DNA of 33,919 bases from an uncultured beta proteobacterium (lineage in GTDB: Bacteria > Pseudomonadota > Gammaproteobacteria > Burkholderiales > Burkholderiaceae_B): NCBI GenBank assembly GCA_903865015.1, contig CAIPID010000308.1, positions 1 through 33,919 on the forward strand, written 5' to 3'. How positions within the stretch are numbered: the first letter of the stretch is position 1; each line of letters opens with the position of its first letter. Shown here piece by piece: positions 1 through 7,654 of this stretch. The position numbers were made by a program, and so were the translations under genes. Under the pieces are notes generated by a model, which saw only the letters and a list, made by a program, of their open reading frames with translations, searched no databases and was not told where the DNA came from.

Positions 1-180
1 CAAGTCGCTGCTTGGGCCAGGGGTGCAGGCAATACCGGTACAGAGATGGTTTTCACATTGAGTGATTTCAAATGGGCTTTTGCGGCTGCGGGGATATTGA
101 CACTAGTCTCCCTACCTGGCTATTGGCGAATGGATCGTCAAGCTGGCGCCAAAATTAGTGGCGTAAAGCCGAGGTCTTAG
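1..180 (+). CDS. C-terminal end of a probable MFS transporter (partial, 5' end outside window)
   Basis: An open frame runs from base 1 to a TAG at 178-180 and gives 59 residues. It contains one hydrophobic stretch (FAAAGILTLVSLPGYW), preceded by a soluble-looking stretch and followed by a basic tail ending in KPRS. A last membrane helix with a positively charged cytoplasmic tail is typical of drug-exporter-type major facilitator (DHA2) proteins, which is the likeliest reading. With only one helix visible the family is tentative. The stop lies 2 nt before the pfkB start, so the two genes are probably co-transcribed. Confidence 0.55.
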   Translation, partial: QVAAWARGAGNTGTEMVFTLSDFKWAFAAAGILTLVSLPGYWRMDRQAGAKISGVKPRS

Positions 181-182
181 TT

Positions 183-1124
183 ATGTCATCTATCCTGTCG
201 CTCACGATGAATCCGTCTCTTGATATAGCAACAACGGTCGCGCGCGTCACCGATACGATCAAATTGCGGTGCTCTCTAGAAGAATCTCATCCTGGGGGTG
301 GTGGCATAAATGTGTCTCGCATCATTCACAATATGTGTGGCGACAGCATTGCAATTTTTCCTTGTGGTGGATACACAGGAGATCGACTCCTGGAACTTTT
401 AAACCGCGAAGATCTCACGACACACTCTTTTCCTATTGATACCAATACACGTCAATCATTTTCTATTCACGAAATATCGACAGGAAAGGATTTCCGCTTT
501 TTATTACCGGGAAATCCATTGAGTCAGGAAATTGCCGATGCATGCTTGCAATACATTGGTCATTTGAAAAATAAACCACGCTTCATTGCTGCCAGTGGTA
601 GTTTACCTCCGGGAATTTCTGAAAATTTTTACGCAAAAGTCGGCAAACTCACACGTTCGTTAGGAGCAAAATTTGTATTAGACACCTCTGGTCCAGCTTT
701 AGCTTGCGCAATCCAAGCTGGAGGTGTTTATTTGATTAAACCCAGCCTAGAAGAGCTCGAAGAGCTCACCGGAGAGTCCTTGCCCAATGAAGCGCTGCAA
801 TTAAAGGCTGCGCGCTCACTCATCCAATCAGGAAAAGTCGAAATCATTGTTGTATCGCTTGGCGCAAAGGGCGCACTCCTGATTACCGCTGATTTAGCAC
901 TACGCGCCTCAGGCCTACCTATCACACCAGTGAGCAGCGTCGGCGCGGGAGACAGCATCGTTGGTGCGATGATTTGGGCAATCTATCAAGGACTGTCGCT
1001 CGAACAAGCATTGAGATACGGGATCGCCGCTGCGACCTCCACTATTTTAAATACCCATGGTGAGATGGGCCAATTGTCACAAATAGAAAGTCTGCTAGAT
1101 CAAATAGAGATTAAACAAATTTAA
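183..1124 (+). CDS. pfkB: PfkB-type 6-phosphofructokinase (ribokinase family)
   Basis: This 313-residue sugar kinase probably phosphorylates fructose-6-phosphate in the cytoplasm. It resembles E. coli Pfk-2 along its whole length: the start has the TLxPSLD-like pattern (LTMNPSLD), then a KLRC motif near residue 27, the sugar-binding glycine run PGGGGINVSR at 37-46, SGSLPPG, VVSLGAKGAL, and the ATP-site motif VGAGDSIVGAM with the catalytic Asp at about 257. Length and motif spacing match Pfk-2 better than 1-phosphofructokinase or tagatose-6-phosphate kinase, though these relatives cannot be excluded. The ATG follows the upstream stop by 2 nt. Its 3' end overlaps the convergent DUF2889 gene by 4 nt. 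Confidence 0.85.
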   Translation: MSSILSLTMNPSLDIATTVARVTDTIKLRCSLEESHPGGGGINVSRIIHNMCGDSIAIFPCGGYTGDRLLELLNREDLTTHSFPIDTNTRQSFSIHEISTGKDFRFLLPGNPLSQEIADACLQYIGHLKNKPRFIAASGSLPPGISENFYAKVGKLTRSLGAKFVLDTSGPALACAIQAGGVYLIKPSLEELEELTGESLPNEALQLKAARSLIQSGKVEIIVVSLGAKGALLITADLALRASGLPITPVSSVGAGDSIVGAMIWAIYQGLSLEQALRYGIAAATSTILNTHGEMGQLSQIESLLDQIEIKQI

Positions 1125-1735
1125 ACTTCTGTAACATCTGGTCCTGTGTAATGCATTGGCCATATTCTCTGCACGACATCGCGATGACTGGCATAGGCAT
1201 AGCAACTATCAATTTTGAGTGGTCGACCATTTTCATCTGTTCGAACAGGACGATGTTGAATATAGGGATACAGCGTCTGCATGGCCGTGGTTGCCATTGG
1301 GCTCAACATCTCCATCAAATGTGTACAGCCTTTTGCACCTTTGAATTTATCCCTGATTAATTTATTCCAGCCACCGCCGATTTTTTCACCTTTGAGCACA
1401 GCCAGTGTCGGCGGGGCTTCTTTGCAAACAGCAAACGGAGTTGAATCAGACGACGCGATCGCATCATGAATGACGAGCCATTCATCGATCACCAAACGGA
1501 TCGACAGATCGTGAATATATGCACCCGGAGGGATGGGGGACTCGATCAGCGGCGGAGAAAACGGCTGTGCTTTAGTATCCAGCACGCGCGCCTCTATCTC
1601 GTAGAGGCCATCGCGTCGCCTGTAAGAACGCATAAGAATCTGGCGCGTATGGAGTTCTTCACGTTCGGGGCTTTCAGGTAGGGGCACTTTGATTCCTGCG
1701 TGGATCTGTGAACCTTCGAGTATAAAGGTTCTCAC
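1121..1735 (-). CDS. DUF2889 family protein
   Basis: A 204-residue soluble protein of unknown function. It has the features of DUF2889: an early HTRQILMRSYRRRDGLYEIEA segment (shown here in part), DTK, a PPGAYIHDLSIRLVID stretch and the conserved GCTHLMEML with an IGGGW segment before it. The start is a GTG at 1733-1735, 18 nt after the stop of the M20 gene, so it is the last gene of the operon with the Bug protein and the amidohydrolase. Genes of this family often sit near aromatic or acid catabolism genes in proteobacteria, and the context here agrees, but no reaction can be assigned. Confidence 0.75.
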   Translation of the reverse strand: MRTFILEGSQIHAGIKVPLPESPEREELHTRQILMRSYRRRDGLYEIEARVLDTKAQPFSPPLIESPIPPGAYIHDLSIRLVIDEWLVIHDAIASSDSTPFAVCKEAPPTLAVLKGEKIGGGWNKLIRDKFKGAKGCTHLMEMLSPMATTAMQTLYPYIQHRPVRTDENGRPLKIDSCYAYASHRDVVQRIWPMHYTGPDVTEV

Positions 1736-1753
1736 CCACTTGGAAGACCGCTT

Positions 1754-2932
1754 TCAAACCAAAAATCTTTCTGCTAGCAACACCCAGTAGGCTGCGCCAA
1801 TGCTTATATTGTGATCATTAAAATCATAATTCGAATTGTGCACCATACATGCACCGTGACCACCGGTACTTTCGTCACCATTGCCTATCAGCAAGTAACA
1901 ACCTGGTACTTGCTCAAGCATAAATGCGAAATCCTCACTTCCCGTCAGTGGTGCACCATTCAAATCAATATTTTCTTCTCCAACTAATTCACACCCCACA
2001 GCGCGCGCAAAATCTGTTTCTTCTTTTGTGTTGACCAGAACAGGGTATCCGCTTACAAAATCAACCGTCGCACTGACGCCATAACTCTGCGCTTGAGCGT
2101 GAACCAGTTCAGAAATTCGTTTTTTCAGCATGGCATGCACTTCGCGGCTCAGCGCACGCACACTCAGTTTGAGTACCGCACGCTGTGGGATCACATTATT
2201 GGCTTGTCCAGCCTGAAATGCGCCCACTGTAATCACAGACATTTCCAGCGGGGGGGTATTACGCGAGACGATTGACTGCAAGGCCATTACAATCGCTGAA
2301 CCGGCAACAACTGGATCGGCCGCAAGGTGGGGGATAGCTCCATGACCACCAACGCCATCAATCGTGATGGTGACGTTTTGACTCGAGGCCATAAAGGGAC
2401 CGTCTTTGAAAACCAACTGTCCCTGCGTGATGCCCGGCATATTATGCATGGCAAATATCGCATCGCAGGGGAATTTTTCGAAGAGCCCATCATCCATCAT
2501 TTTTTTGGCACCACCGAGCCCTTCCTCGGCAGGTTGAAAAATCAGATTAAGGGTACCGTTATATTCCCCAGACTGTGCCAAGTACTTTGCTGCGGCCAGT
2601 AGCATGGCAGTATGTCCATCATGTCCACATGCATGCATGACACCTGAGTGAGCGCTTGCGTAAGGCAGTCCGGTTGCCTCCTCGATCGGCAACGCATCCA
2701 TGTCCGCACGGATACCGATACGTTTAGTCCCGGTGCCTTTTTTCAATTGCCCGACAACTCCGGTTCCACCCAGGCCGGTGGTGACCTGATATCCCCAGCC
2801 TCTGAGCTGTTTAGCAACCAGTTCGCTCGTTCTGAGTTCCTGATAGCCTAGTTCAGGGTGTTGATGGATATCGCGACGGATTTCGGTGAACTCATCGGCA
2901 ATGGATACTAAATTTTCGAGATGCTTGTGCAT
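1754..2932 (-). CDS. M20 family metallopeptidase / amidohydrolase (hippurate-hydrolase-like)
   Basis: A 392-residue enzyme of the M20D group, which hydrolyses N-acyl amino acids or related amides with a two-metal centre. Visible motifs in order: RRDIHQHPELGYQE (residues 19-32), GIRADMDALP (73-82), the metal-binding HACGHDGH (100-107), QPAEEG (133-138) with the catalytic Glu pair, HNMPG, the lid/dimerisation domain with GGHGAIPH, and a late TGSEDFAFM. All expected ligands are present and the length is normal. It follows the Bug gene by 3 nt, which suggests that the binding protein may capture the substrate or an analogue. The substrate is not determinable from sequence; hippurate or another acylated amino acid is possible. 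Confidence 0.88.
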   Translation of the reverse strand: MHKHLENLVSIADEFTEIRRDIHQHPELGYQELRTSELVAKQLRGWGYQVTTGLGGTGVVGQLKKGTGTKRIGIRADMDALPIEEATGLPYASAHSGVMHACGHDGHTAMLLAAAKYLAQSGEYNGTLNLIFQPAEEGLGGAKKMMDDGLFEKFPCDAIFAMHNMPGITQGQLVFKDGPFMASSQNVTITIDGVGGHGAIPHLAADPVVAGSAIVMALQSIVSRNTPPLEMSVITVGAFQAGQANNVIPQRAVLKLSVRALSREVHAMLKKRISELVHAQAQSYGVSATVDFVSGYPVLVNTKEETDFARAVGCELVGEENIDLNGAPLTGSEDFAFMLEQVPGCYLLIGNGDESTGGHGACMVHNSNYDFNDHNISIGAAYWVLLAERFLV

Positions 2933-2935
2933 GAT

Positions 2936-3952
2936 TTACTCTGGCTGCAAATCAATGGATTTTGCGATTGCACGGAATTTTTCGATACCTTCGGCGTATA
3001 CCCGGGCGACTTCAGCTTGCGACAAAGGTGGTGCAATCAGCATACTGTTGAGCGTCAGTCCATTGCGCACGGCCGGATCTTCCAGAGAAGCTGTAATCGC
3101 TTTATATAAAGCATTGACCACTGGCTCTGGTGTGTTTTGGGGCACAAAGTAACCTGTCCAGATCGTGAAAATAAAATCTTTTAAATCCTTACTTTCACCA
3201 ATCGCTGGATAATCCTTCACGCCATCGAGCCGGTCCTTATTAAGCATAGCCAGAATTTTGATTAATCCCGTTTTGCTTTGCTCGTCATAGCTCTTTGTAT
3301 AGGGGGCAAGAAATATATCAACCTCACCACTCATCACGGCCTGACTTGCAGGTGCACCGCCTTTAAAAGGCACATGCAACATTGGAACACCTGTTACTTT
3401 TGATAAGTACTCACCTAATAAATGATAAAACGATCCAACACCAACGCTTGCATAAGTAACAGGCTTACCCGACTCGGCTTGCTTGCGTGCGTACACAACA
3501 AACTCATCCATATTGCTGACAGGTAGACCCTTTCGAGCGAGCACCGCAATCTGTGCGGATCCGATCATTTGCACAAGCTTGAATTCTTCACTCTTGAATT
3601 TGACTGCTTTCATTGCCAACGGGGCAAGAATCAATTCGTTAGGTGAACCCTGAAAAATTTTATAACCATCGGCAGGGCTATTGAGTAATTTTTGCGCTGC
3701 GATAGATCCGCTTGCGCCAGCAAGGTTTTCTACAACAATGGGTTGCCCTAACTGTTTGGATAACGGCATATTGACGAAACGTGCGATCACATCGGACAGC
3801 CCGCCCGCTGGATAAGGCACGATCAAACTGACGGGTTTATCAGGAAAGACGTCCGCTGCGCTTGTCTGCGCTGCGGAAAAAATCAGTAATGCCATCACAC
3901 CGGACTGAAGCAGTGTATTTGCGACGAAAGCGATACGGCGACGAATGCTCAT
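2936..3952 (-). CDS. Bug/TctC family periplasmic solute-binding protein
   Basis: A 338-residue exported protein with a cleavable signal peptide (hydrophobic core in about residues 15-30, cleavage near TSAAD). The mature part starts with the family signature FPDKPVSLIVPYPAGG, followed by GQPIVVENLAGASGSIAA. This family binds carboxylates or small polar organics in the periplasm. No TctA/TctB membrane genes are nearby, as is common for Bug proteins. It is the first gene of an operon with the amidohydrolase and DUF2889 genes, and diverges from a LysR gene that probably regulates it. Confidence 0.9.
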   Translation of the reverse strand: MSIRRRIAFVANTLLQSGVMALLIFSAAQTSAADVFPDKPVSLIVPYPAGGLSDVIARFVNMPLSKQLGQPIVVENLAGASGSIAAQKLLNSPADGYKIFQGSPNELILAPLAMKAVKFKSEEFKLVQMIGSAQIAVLARKGLPVSNMDEFVVYARKQAESGKPVTYASVGVGSFYHLLGEYLSKVTGVPMLHVPFKGGAPASQAVMSGEVDIFLAPYTKSYDEQSKTGLIKILAMLNKDRLDGVKDYPAIGESKDLKDFIFTIWTGYFVPQNTPEPVVNALYKAITASLEDPAVRNGLTLNSMLIAPPLSQAEVARVYAEGIEKFRAIAKSIDLQPE

Positions 3953-4057
3953 GGTTGATCCAAGTAAGGTTGAAAAGGCGACTGTGGGGATGCTAATCCT
4001 CCATAAATAATGTGTCTAATGTATTATTTTTATAATATATATGATTTTTATGAATAC

Positions 4058-4073
4058 ATTGATATGATTCAAT
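4058..4073. promoter_or_regulatory. Putative LysR-type operator at the Bug/LysR divergent promoter
   Basis: The sequence ATTGA-N6-TCAAT is an interrupted palindrome ending 3 nt before the lysR start codon. It includes a T-N11-A spacing, the usual LysR-type box. The 124-bp divergent intergenic region is very AT-rich (4,010-4,060) and holds a TATAAT hexamer at 4,031-4,036. Assignment as operator is inferred from position and symmetry only. Confidence 0.4.
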
Positions 4074-4076
4074 ACT

Positions 4077-4976
4077 ATGAATATCAAACACTTAGAGCAT
4101 TTGATCGGCTTAACCGACACAGGTTCATTTAGCCGTGCAGCAGACAAATTGTTCATCACGCAATCAGCGTTAAGCCGCAGCATTCAAAATTTGGAGGAAG
4201 AACTTGGCGGCAAGCTGTTTGACCGCATCGGTAAGCGCAATATCCTCACACCGCTCGGTGAAGATGTCGTACGTCGTGCAAGACAAATCGTCCAAGGTTC
4301 AATTGCGCTGAGGCTGAACGCTAAACTTTTTCAACAGGGCAGTGGCGGCAAAATTCGCGTAGGACTTGGCTCTGGACCAGGCGCTTTATTAATGACACCT
4401 CTTTTGTGTCATGTGGCAACCCATCGTCCACATATTCAGACATTAGTTGCGCGTGGCTCGACTGAATTACAACTCATGCAACTCAGAGCCAGAGAGCTCG
4501 ATGCATTAGTGGTGGACGTGCGTCGTGTCACTCCTGCGCCAGATTTACATATCGAGTTTCTCACGCAATTACCTGCAGGCTTTGTCTGCCGAAAAGAGCA
4601 TCCACTGGCGCAATCACGCAGCATCAGCTTTGAAGATCTACTTGCATATCCAATTGCCTCTACGCCTTTAGCCGATGAGGTTGCGCGCATCATTATCGAG
4701 CGTTATGGTCACCAAGCCAATCCAAAAAGCATGACGACACTTGAGTGCGAAGACGTGACAAGCCTGATTGATACCATCCACCGAACAGATGCTATTTTTC
4801 TTGGCATCATCGCCGCTGCGAAAGCAGGGATCAAAAGCGGCAAGCTCATTGAGTTGAAAGTTAAACCGGCGTTGAATGCCTCAGCACAGTTTGCCTACAT
4901 CACGTTAACTGGATCAACAGCAGCACCCATCATGAGTTTTTTTAGAAAGTTTGTTTCTGAACATCTCACCGACTAG
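4077..4976 (+). CDS. LysR family transcriptional regulator
   Basis: A 299-residue regulator with the N-terminal winged helix-turn-helix of LysR proteins in residues 1-60 (LTDTGSFSRAADKLFITQSALSRSI is the helix region, abridged). A linker helix and a two-lobed effector-binding domain of periplasmic-binding-protein type follow. It is transcribed away from the Bug-M20-DUF2889 operon, the classical arrangement for a LysR activator of that operon with negative autoregulation. No good Shine-Dalgarno sequence precedes the ATG, and the putative operator abuts the start. The effector is unknown, presumably the compound handled by the amidohydrolase. Confidence 0.9.
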   Translation: MNIKHLEHLIGLTDTGSFSRAADKLFITQSALSRSIQNLEEELGGKLFDRIGKRNILTPLGEDVVRRARQIVQGSIALRLNAKLFQQGSGGKIRVGLGSGPGALLMTPLLCHVATHRPHIQTLVARGSTELQLMQLRARELDALVVDVRRVTPAPDLHIEFLTQLPAGFVCRKEHPLAQSRSISFEDLLAYPIASTPLADEVARIIIERYGHQANPKSMTTLECEDVTSLIDTIHRTDAIFLGIIAAAKAGIKSGKLIELKVKPALNASAQFAYITLTGSTAAPIMSFFRKFVSEHLTD

Positions 4977-5017
4977 CCAAAAACAAATTAGCTGTGTAAT
5001 AATTCGTTTCAAATCCC

Positions 5018-5210
5018 GATCGGGAGAGATCTTGATGCAGCGCAAGCGTCAGACGCCGAAGGAGCAACCGCCCCGGAAACTCTCAGGCAAAAGGACCGAT
5101 CCAGATATTGCACTCTGAAGAGCTGCCGTTATTCGTCATACGGCACACCGCAGGAGCAAGCATTCAAACTTTGTTGTTGAATGTGAATCTCTCAGGTACC
5201 AAACAGAGGG
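5018..5210 (+). promoter_or_regulatory. Tandem glycine riboswitch (two gcvT-type aptamers)
   Basis: Two consecutive glycine aptamers precede the DadA-like gene. Aptamer 1 (5,018-5,101): P1 pairs GATCGG (5,018-5,023) with CCGATC (5,096-5,101). It contains GGAGAG, the core CGCCGAAGGAGCAA (5,053-5,066) and ACTCTCAGGCAAAAGGACC. Aptamer 2 (5,112-5,208): P1 pairs CTCTG (5,113-5,117) with CAGAG (5,204-5,208). It contains CCGCAGGAGCAAGC and ATCTCTCAGGTACCA. The linker between them is about 10 nt, typical of the tandem class. These RNAs sense glycine and usually switch on glycine catabolism when glycine is abundant. Confidence 0.93.
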
Positions 5211-5238
5211 GGCGTGTAGAAAACATCTGGTTTTCGCA

Positions 5239-5261
5239 CTCCACCTTATCGACGTTTGGAG
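5239..5261 (+). promoter_or_regulatory. Candidate expression platform: hairpin masking the ribosome-binding site
   Basis: CTCCA at 5,239-5,243 is complementary to TGGAG at 5,257-5,261, which is the Shine-Dalgarno sequence of the ATG at 5,271. Just upstream a second hairpin can form (GAAAAC at 5,219-5,224 with GTTTTC at 5,230-5,235, extended by GTG and CAC). No oligo-T terminator is seen before the gene, so translational control of this riboswitch is more likely than transcriptional control. Confidence 0.5.
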
Positions 5262-5270
5262 CTCGCTCTC

Positions 5271-6539
5271 ATGAAATCAATCGCTGTAATTGGTGGTGGC
5301 ATTACGGGTGCCACAACGGCCTATGCTTTGGCTAAACGCGGCTATAGCGTCACACTCATTGAAAAAAACCGCTACTCGGCCATGGAGACCTCGTTTGCGA
5401 ACGGTGGTCAACTCTCCGCCTCTAACGCTGAAGTCTGGAATCATTGGTCAACGATCCTCAAGGGCATGAAATGGATGTTGAAAAGTGACGCCCCGCTTTT
5501 GGTCAATCCAAGACCGAGTTGGCACAAACTTTCCTGGTTTGCAGAGTTTATTGGCAACCTTCCCAACTACCGTAAAAACACAATTGAAACAACCAAACTC
5601 GCCATTGCAGCACGCGAGCATTTATTTGGATGGGCTCAAAAAGAAAACATTGATTTTGATTTAAAAAAACAAGGGATCCTGCATATCTATCGTGATAAAA
5701 AAGGTTTTGATCACGCTGGTAAAGTTTCAACATTGCTTGCGGCAGGGGGCCTTGAACGTCGCGCGGTCACTCCAGCAGAGATGCGCACAATCGAACCAAC
5801 TCTGGCCGGCAATTATTACGGTGGCTACTTTACTGAAAGCGATTGCACAGGCGATATCCACAAATTTACGGTTGGTATCGCTTCAGCCGCAGAGCGTTTG
5901 GGCGTAAAAATCCTTTTCGGACATGACGTCACACGCTTACAGAGCACCGGCTCGCAAGCGACAATCACGCTTAAGCAAGAGAGCATTCAGAAAGAGATTA
6001 AATTTGATGGCGTGGTGATCTGTGCGGGTGTCGCTAGTCGCAGCATGGCGTCGCAGCTTGGCGATCGCGTCAATATCTATCCAGTCAAAGGTTACTCAAT
6101 CACAGTTAATTTGCTGGATGCGCAGAGTCAAGCCTCTGCGCCTCAAGTTAGCCTGCTGGATGACGAAACAAAACTTGTGACCAGTCGCTTAGGGGTGGAA
6201 AGATTTCGTGTCGCGGGAACTGCAGAATTCAATGGCTACAACAAAGACATCCGGGCTGATCGTATCCGGCCTTTGATTGATTGGGTTGAACAATGCTTTC
6301 CGGGTGTCAATACTCGACAAGTTGTGCCGTGGGCAGGCTTGCGTCCAATGATGCCCAACATGATGCCTCGCATAGGACGTGGGCGTCAACCCAACGTTTT
6401 TTATAATACTGGACATGGTCATCTCGGTTGGACCTTATCGGCGGTGACAGCTGAAATGGTGAGCGGAGTCATTGACGCTGCAAATCAATCCGCATCGCAA
6501 GTAAGTATCCCCTCTTCAAGAAAACCTGCAATTGCTTAA
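5271..6539 (+). CDS. DadA-like FAD-dependent D-amino-acid dehydrogenase / glycine oxidase-type enzyme
   Basis: A 422-residue flavoenzyme of the DAO superfamily. It opens with the Rossmann dinucleotide-binding motif IAVIGGGITGATTAY, followed by the acidic beta-2 end VTLIEKN. The segments ETSFANGGQLSASNAEVW and KGMKWMLKSDAPLL match E. coli DadA, and TGDIHKFT and WAGLRPMMPNMMPRIGR fit the later DadA regions. DadA enzymes are peripheral membrane proteins that deaminate D-amino acids to 2-oxo acids and pass electrons to the respiratory chain. The ATG at 5,271 is chosen because GGAG lies 9 nt upstream; an in-frame TTG at 5,256 has no such site. The glycine riboswitch implies glycine or a glycine-producing substrate, which is unusual for DadA proper. 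Confidence 0.85.
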   Translation: MKSIAVIGGGITGATTAYALAKRGYSVTLIEKNRYSAMETSFANGGQLSASNAEVWNHWSTILKGMKWMLKSDAPLLVNPRPSWHKLSWFAEFIGNLPNYRKNTIETTKLAIAAREHLFGWAQKENIDFDLKKQGILHIYRDKKGFDHAGKVSTLLAAGGLERRAVTPAEMRTIEPTLAGNYYGGYFTESDCTGDIHKFTVGIASAAERLGVKILFGHDVTRLQSTGSQATITLKQESIQKEIKFDGVVICAGVASRSMASQLGDRVNIYPVKGYSITVNLLDAQSQASAPQVSLLDDETKLVTSRLGVERFRVAGTAEFNGYNKDIRADRIRPLIDWVEQCFPGVNTRQVVPWAGLRPMMPNMMPRIGRGRQPNVFYNTGHGHLGWTLSAVTAEMVSGVIDAANQSASQVSIPSSRKPAIA

Positions 6540-6546
6540 ATCACTT

Positions 6547-6575
6547 TCGCTGGGTTGACACGATCAATCCAGCGA
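6547..6575. terminator. Strong hairpin between convergent genes, possible bidirectional terminator
   Basis: TCGCTGGGTTGA (6,547-6,558) pairs with TCAATCCAGCGA (6,564-6,575) over 12 positions, with one G-T wobble and a 5-nt loop. It lies between the stops of the DadA-like gene and the convergent nitrile hydratase operon. There is no clear T-tract after the stem on either strand, so it may act in RNA 3'-end protection rather than as an intrinsic terminator. Confidence 0.5.
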
Positions 6576-6603
6576 TCAAAAAACGTATCGTCATGAAGCT
6601 AGC

Positions 6604-6993
6604 TCAGCCATCTTTCAACATGATCGGCTGACCATGTGGCGTATGCAGCGCAGCGTGTTCCCATGCATGCTTACGTGCACGAAGTGAAGCAACATCGACA
6701 AGTTTTTTTTCAGTCACGATCCGTTCAAGTGCAGCAAGCCAATGCTCATAATAATTCTCACCGGTATCGGGATCACCTGCCGACTGCGCAGCGCGGATCG
6801 TCTTCGATAGCGCCTGTGCCCACTCATTCCAGGTAAACAAACCTTTCTCGTATAAAGCCAGCGTCATTGCAAAAGCCTGCGCCTCCCAGGGAGCTTGAAA
6901 TACCGGCCCATCTTCATCAAGGGGTATGCCTGGCAATGCCAATTTTATTTCGGCAAGTGGCATGGAAGCGATCAAATTCTCGGGGCACTTCAT
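6604..6993 (-). CDS. Nitrile hydratase activator / accessory protein (P14K-like)
   Basis: A 129-residue protein related to the N-terminal half of the nitrile hydratase beta subunit, as are the accessory proteins of cobalt nitrile hydratases. The alignable core is DEDGPVFQAPWEAQAFAMTL, LFTWNEWAQAL and YYEHWLAALERI, which mirrors HHDWEPRALAIVLAM, WNIDWSRSV and YYQIWFEALERL in the neighbouring beta subunit. Such activators deliver cobalt by exchanging alpha subunits in self-subunit swapping. The ATG at 6,991-6,993 overlaps the beta stop (ATGA), indicating translational coupling. An upstream in-frame start inside the beta gene is less likely. Confidence 0.85.
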   Translation of the reverse strand: MKCPENLIASMPLAEIKLALPGIPLDEDGPVFQAPWEAQAFAMTLALYEKGLFTWNEWAQALSKTIRAAQSAGDPDTGENYYEHWLAALERIVTEKKLVDVASLRARKHAWEHAALHTPHGQPIMLKDG

Positions 6994-7652
6994 TGCGCTA
7001 CCGCCATGAGGTAAGGCTCCCAGCAATCGACGCGCACGGATGATGCGCTTGTATCTGCGCCCCACAACTCGTGCGCATCAAAACTCACTGTATATAACCA
7101 CTGAGGTTGCTCACCCTGCCTGAGTGCATTAGTATCGGGATAAACATGTGCGCCATGGATGGCCGTAATCACGCCAACCTTATCACGACAATAGTGCGGC
7201 AGACGCGTGTGTGTGGGCGGATTCATTTTCCTGGTCCTGACCTGCTGACCGATACTGAACCGGGCAGCAGTTTGAGTCTCACGCTCAGTCGGACCACCTT
7301 TGCTCAGAGTGGCTGCGACATTTTCTTTCAGCAGTTTACGTACGCCTTCGACAGGCGGCACAAGTGCTTTGGCTGAGTGTATTTCAGTTGGTTCAACCAA
7401 ACCTGTCTGCAGTAACAATCTCTCCAGAGCCTCGAACCAAATCTGGTAATACCCCACAGATATATACATTACCGGCGGGAGGCTTTCCCGCACTGAGCGT
7501 GACCAGTCGATATTCCACCTGCCTGCAGCGCCCATGGCCAGCACAATCGCTAACGCGCGCGGCTCCCAGTCATGATGAAACAGAGGTTCGTTTTCCTCAA
7601 CGATCACTGGACCATATCCCTGCATGCCCCCCATATCATGCACACCATTCAT
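6990..7652 (-). CDS. nthB: Nitrile hydratase beta subunit
   Basis: A 220-residue subunit starting with the hallmark MNGVHDMGGMQGYGPV. It then has FHHDWEPRALAIVLAM, the region SVGYYQIWFEALERLL near residues 70-85, and a C-terminal SH3-like barrel with RLPHYCRDKVGVI and DTNALRQGEQPQWLYTVSF (both typical of beta subunits). With the alpha subunit it forms the heterodimer that hydrates nitriles to amides. The ATG at 7,652 is chosen because GGAG precedes it and because the family starts at MNGVHD; it lies 2 nt after the alpha stop. Confidence 0.95.
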   Translation of the reverse strand: MNGVHDMGGMQGYGPVIVEENEPLFHHDWEPRALAIVLAMGAAGRWNIDWSRSVRESLPPVMYISVGYYQIWFEALERLLLQTGLVEPTEIHSAKALVPPVEGVRKLLKENVAATLSKGGPTERETQTAARFSIGQQVRTRKMNPPTHTRLPHYCRDKVGVITAIHGAHVYPDTNALRQGEQPQWLYTVSFDAHELWGADTSASSVRVDCWEPYLMAVAQ

Positions 7653-7654
7653 GG

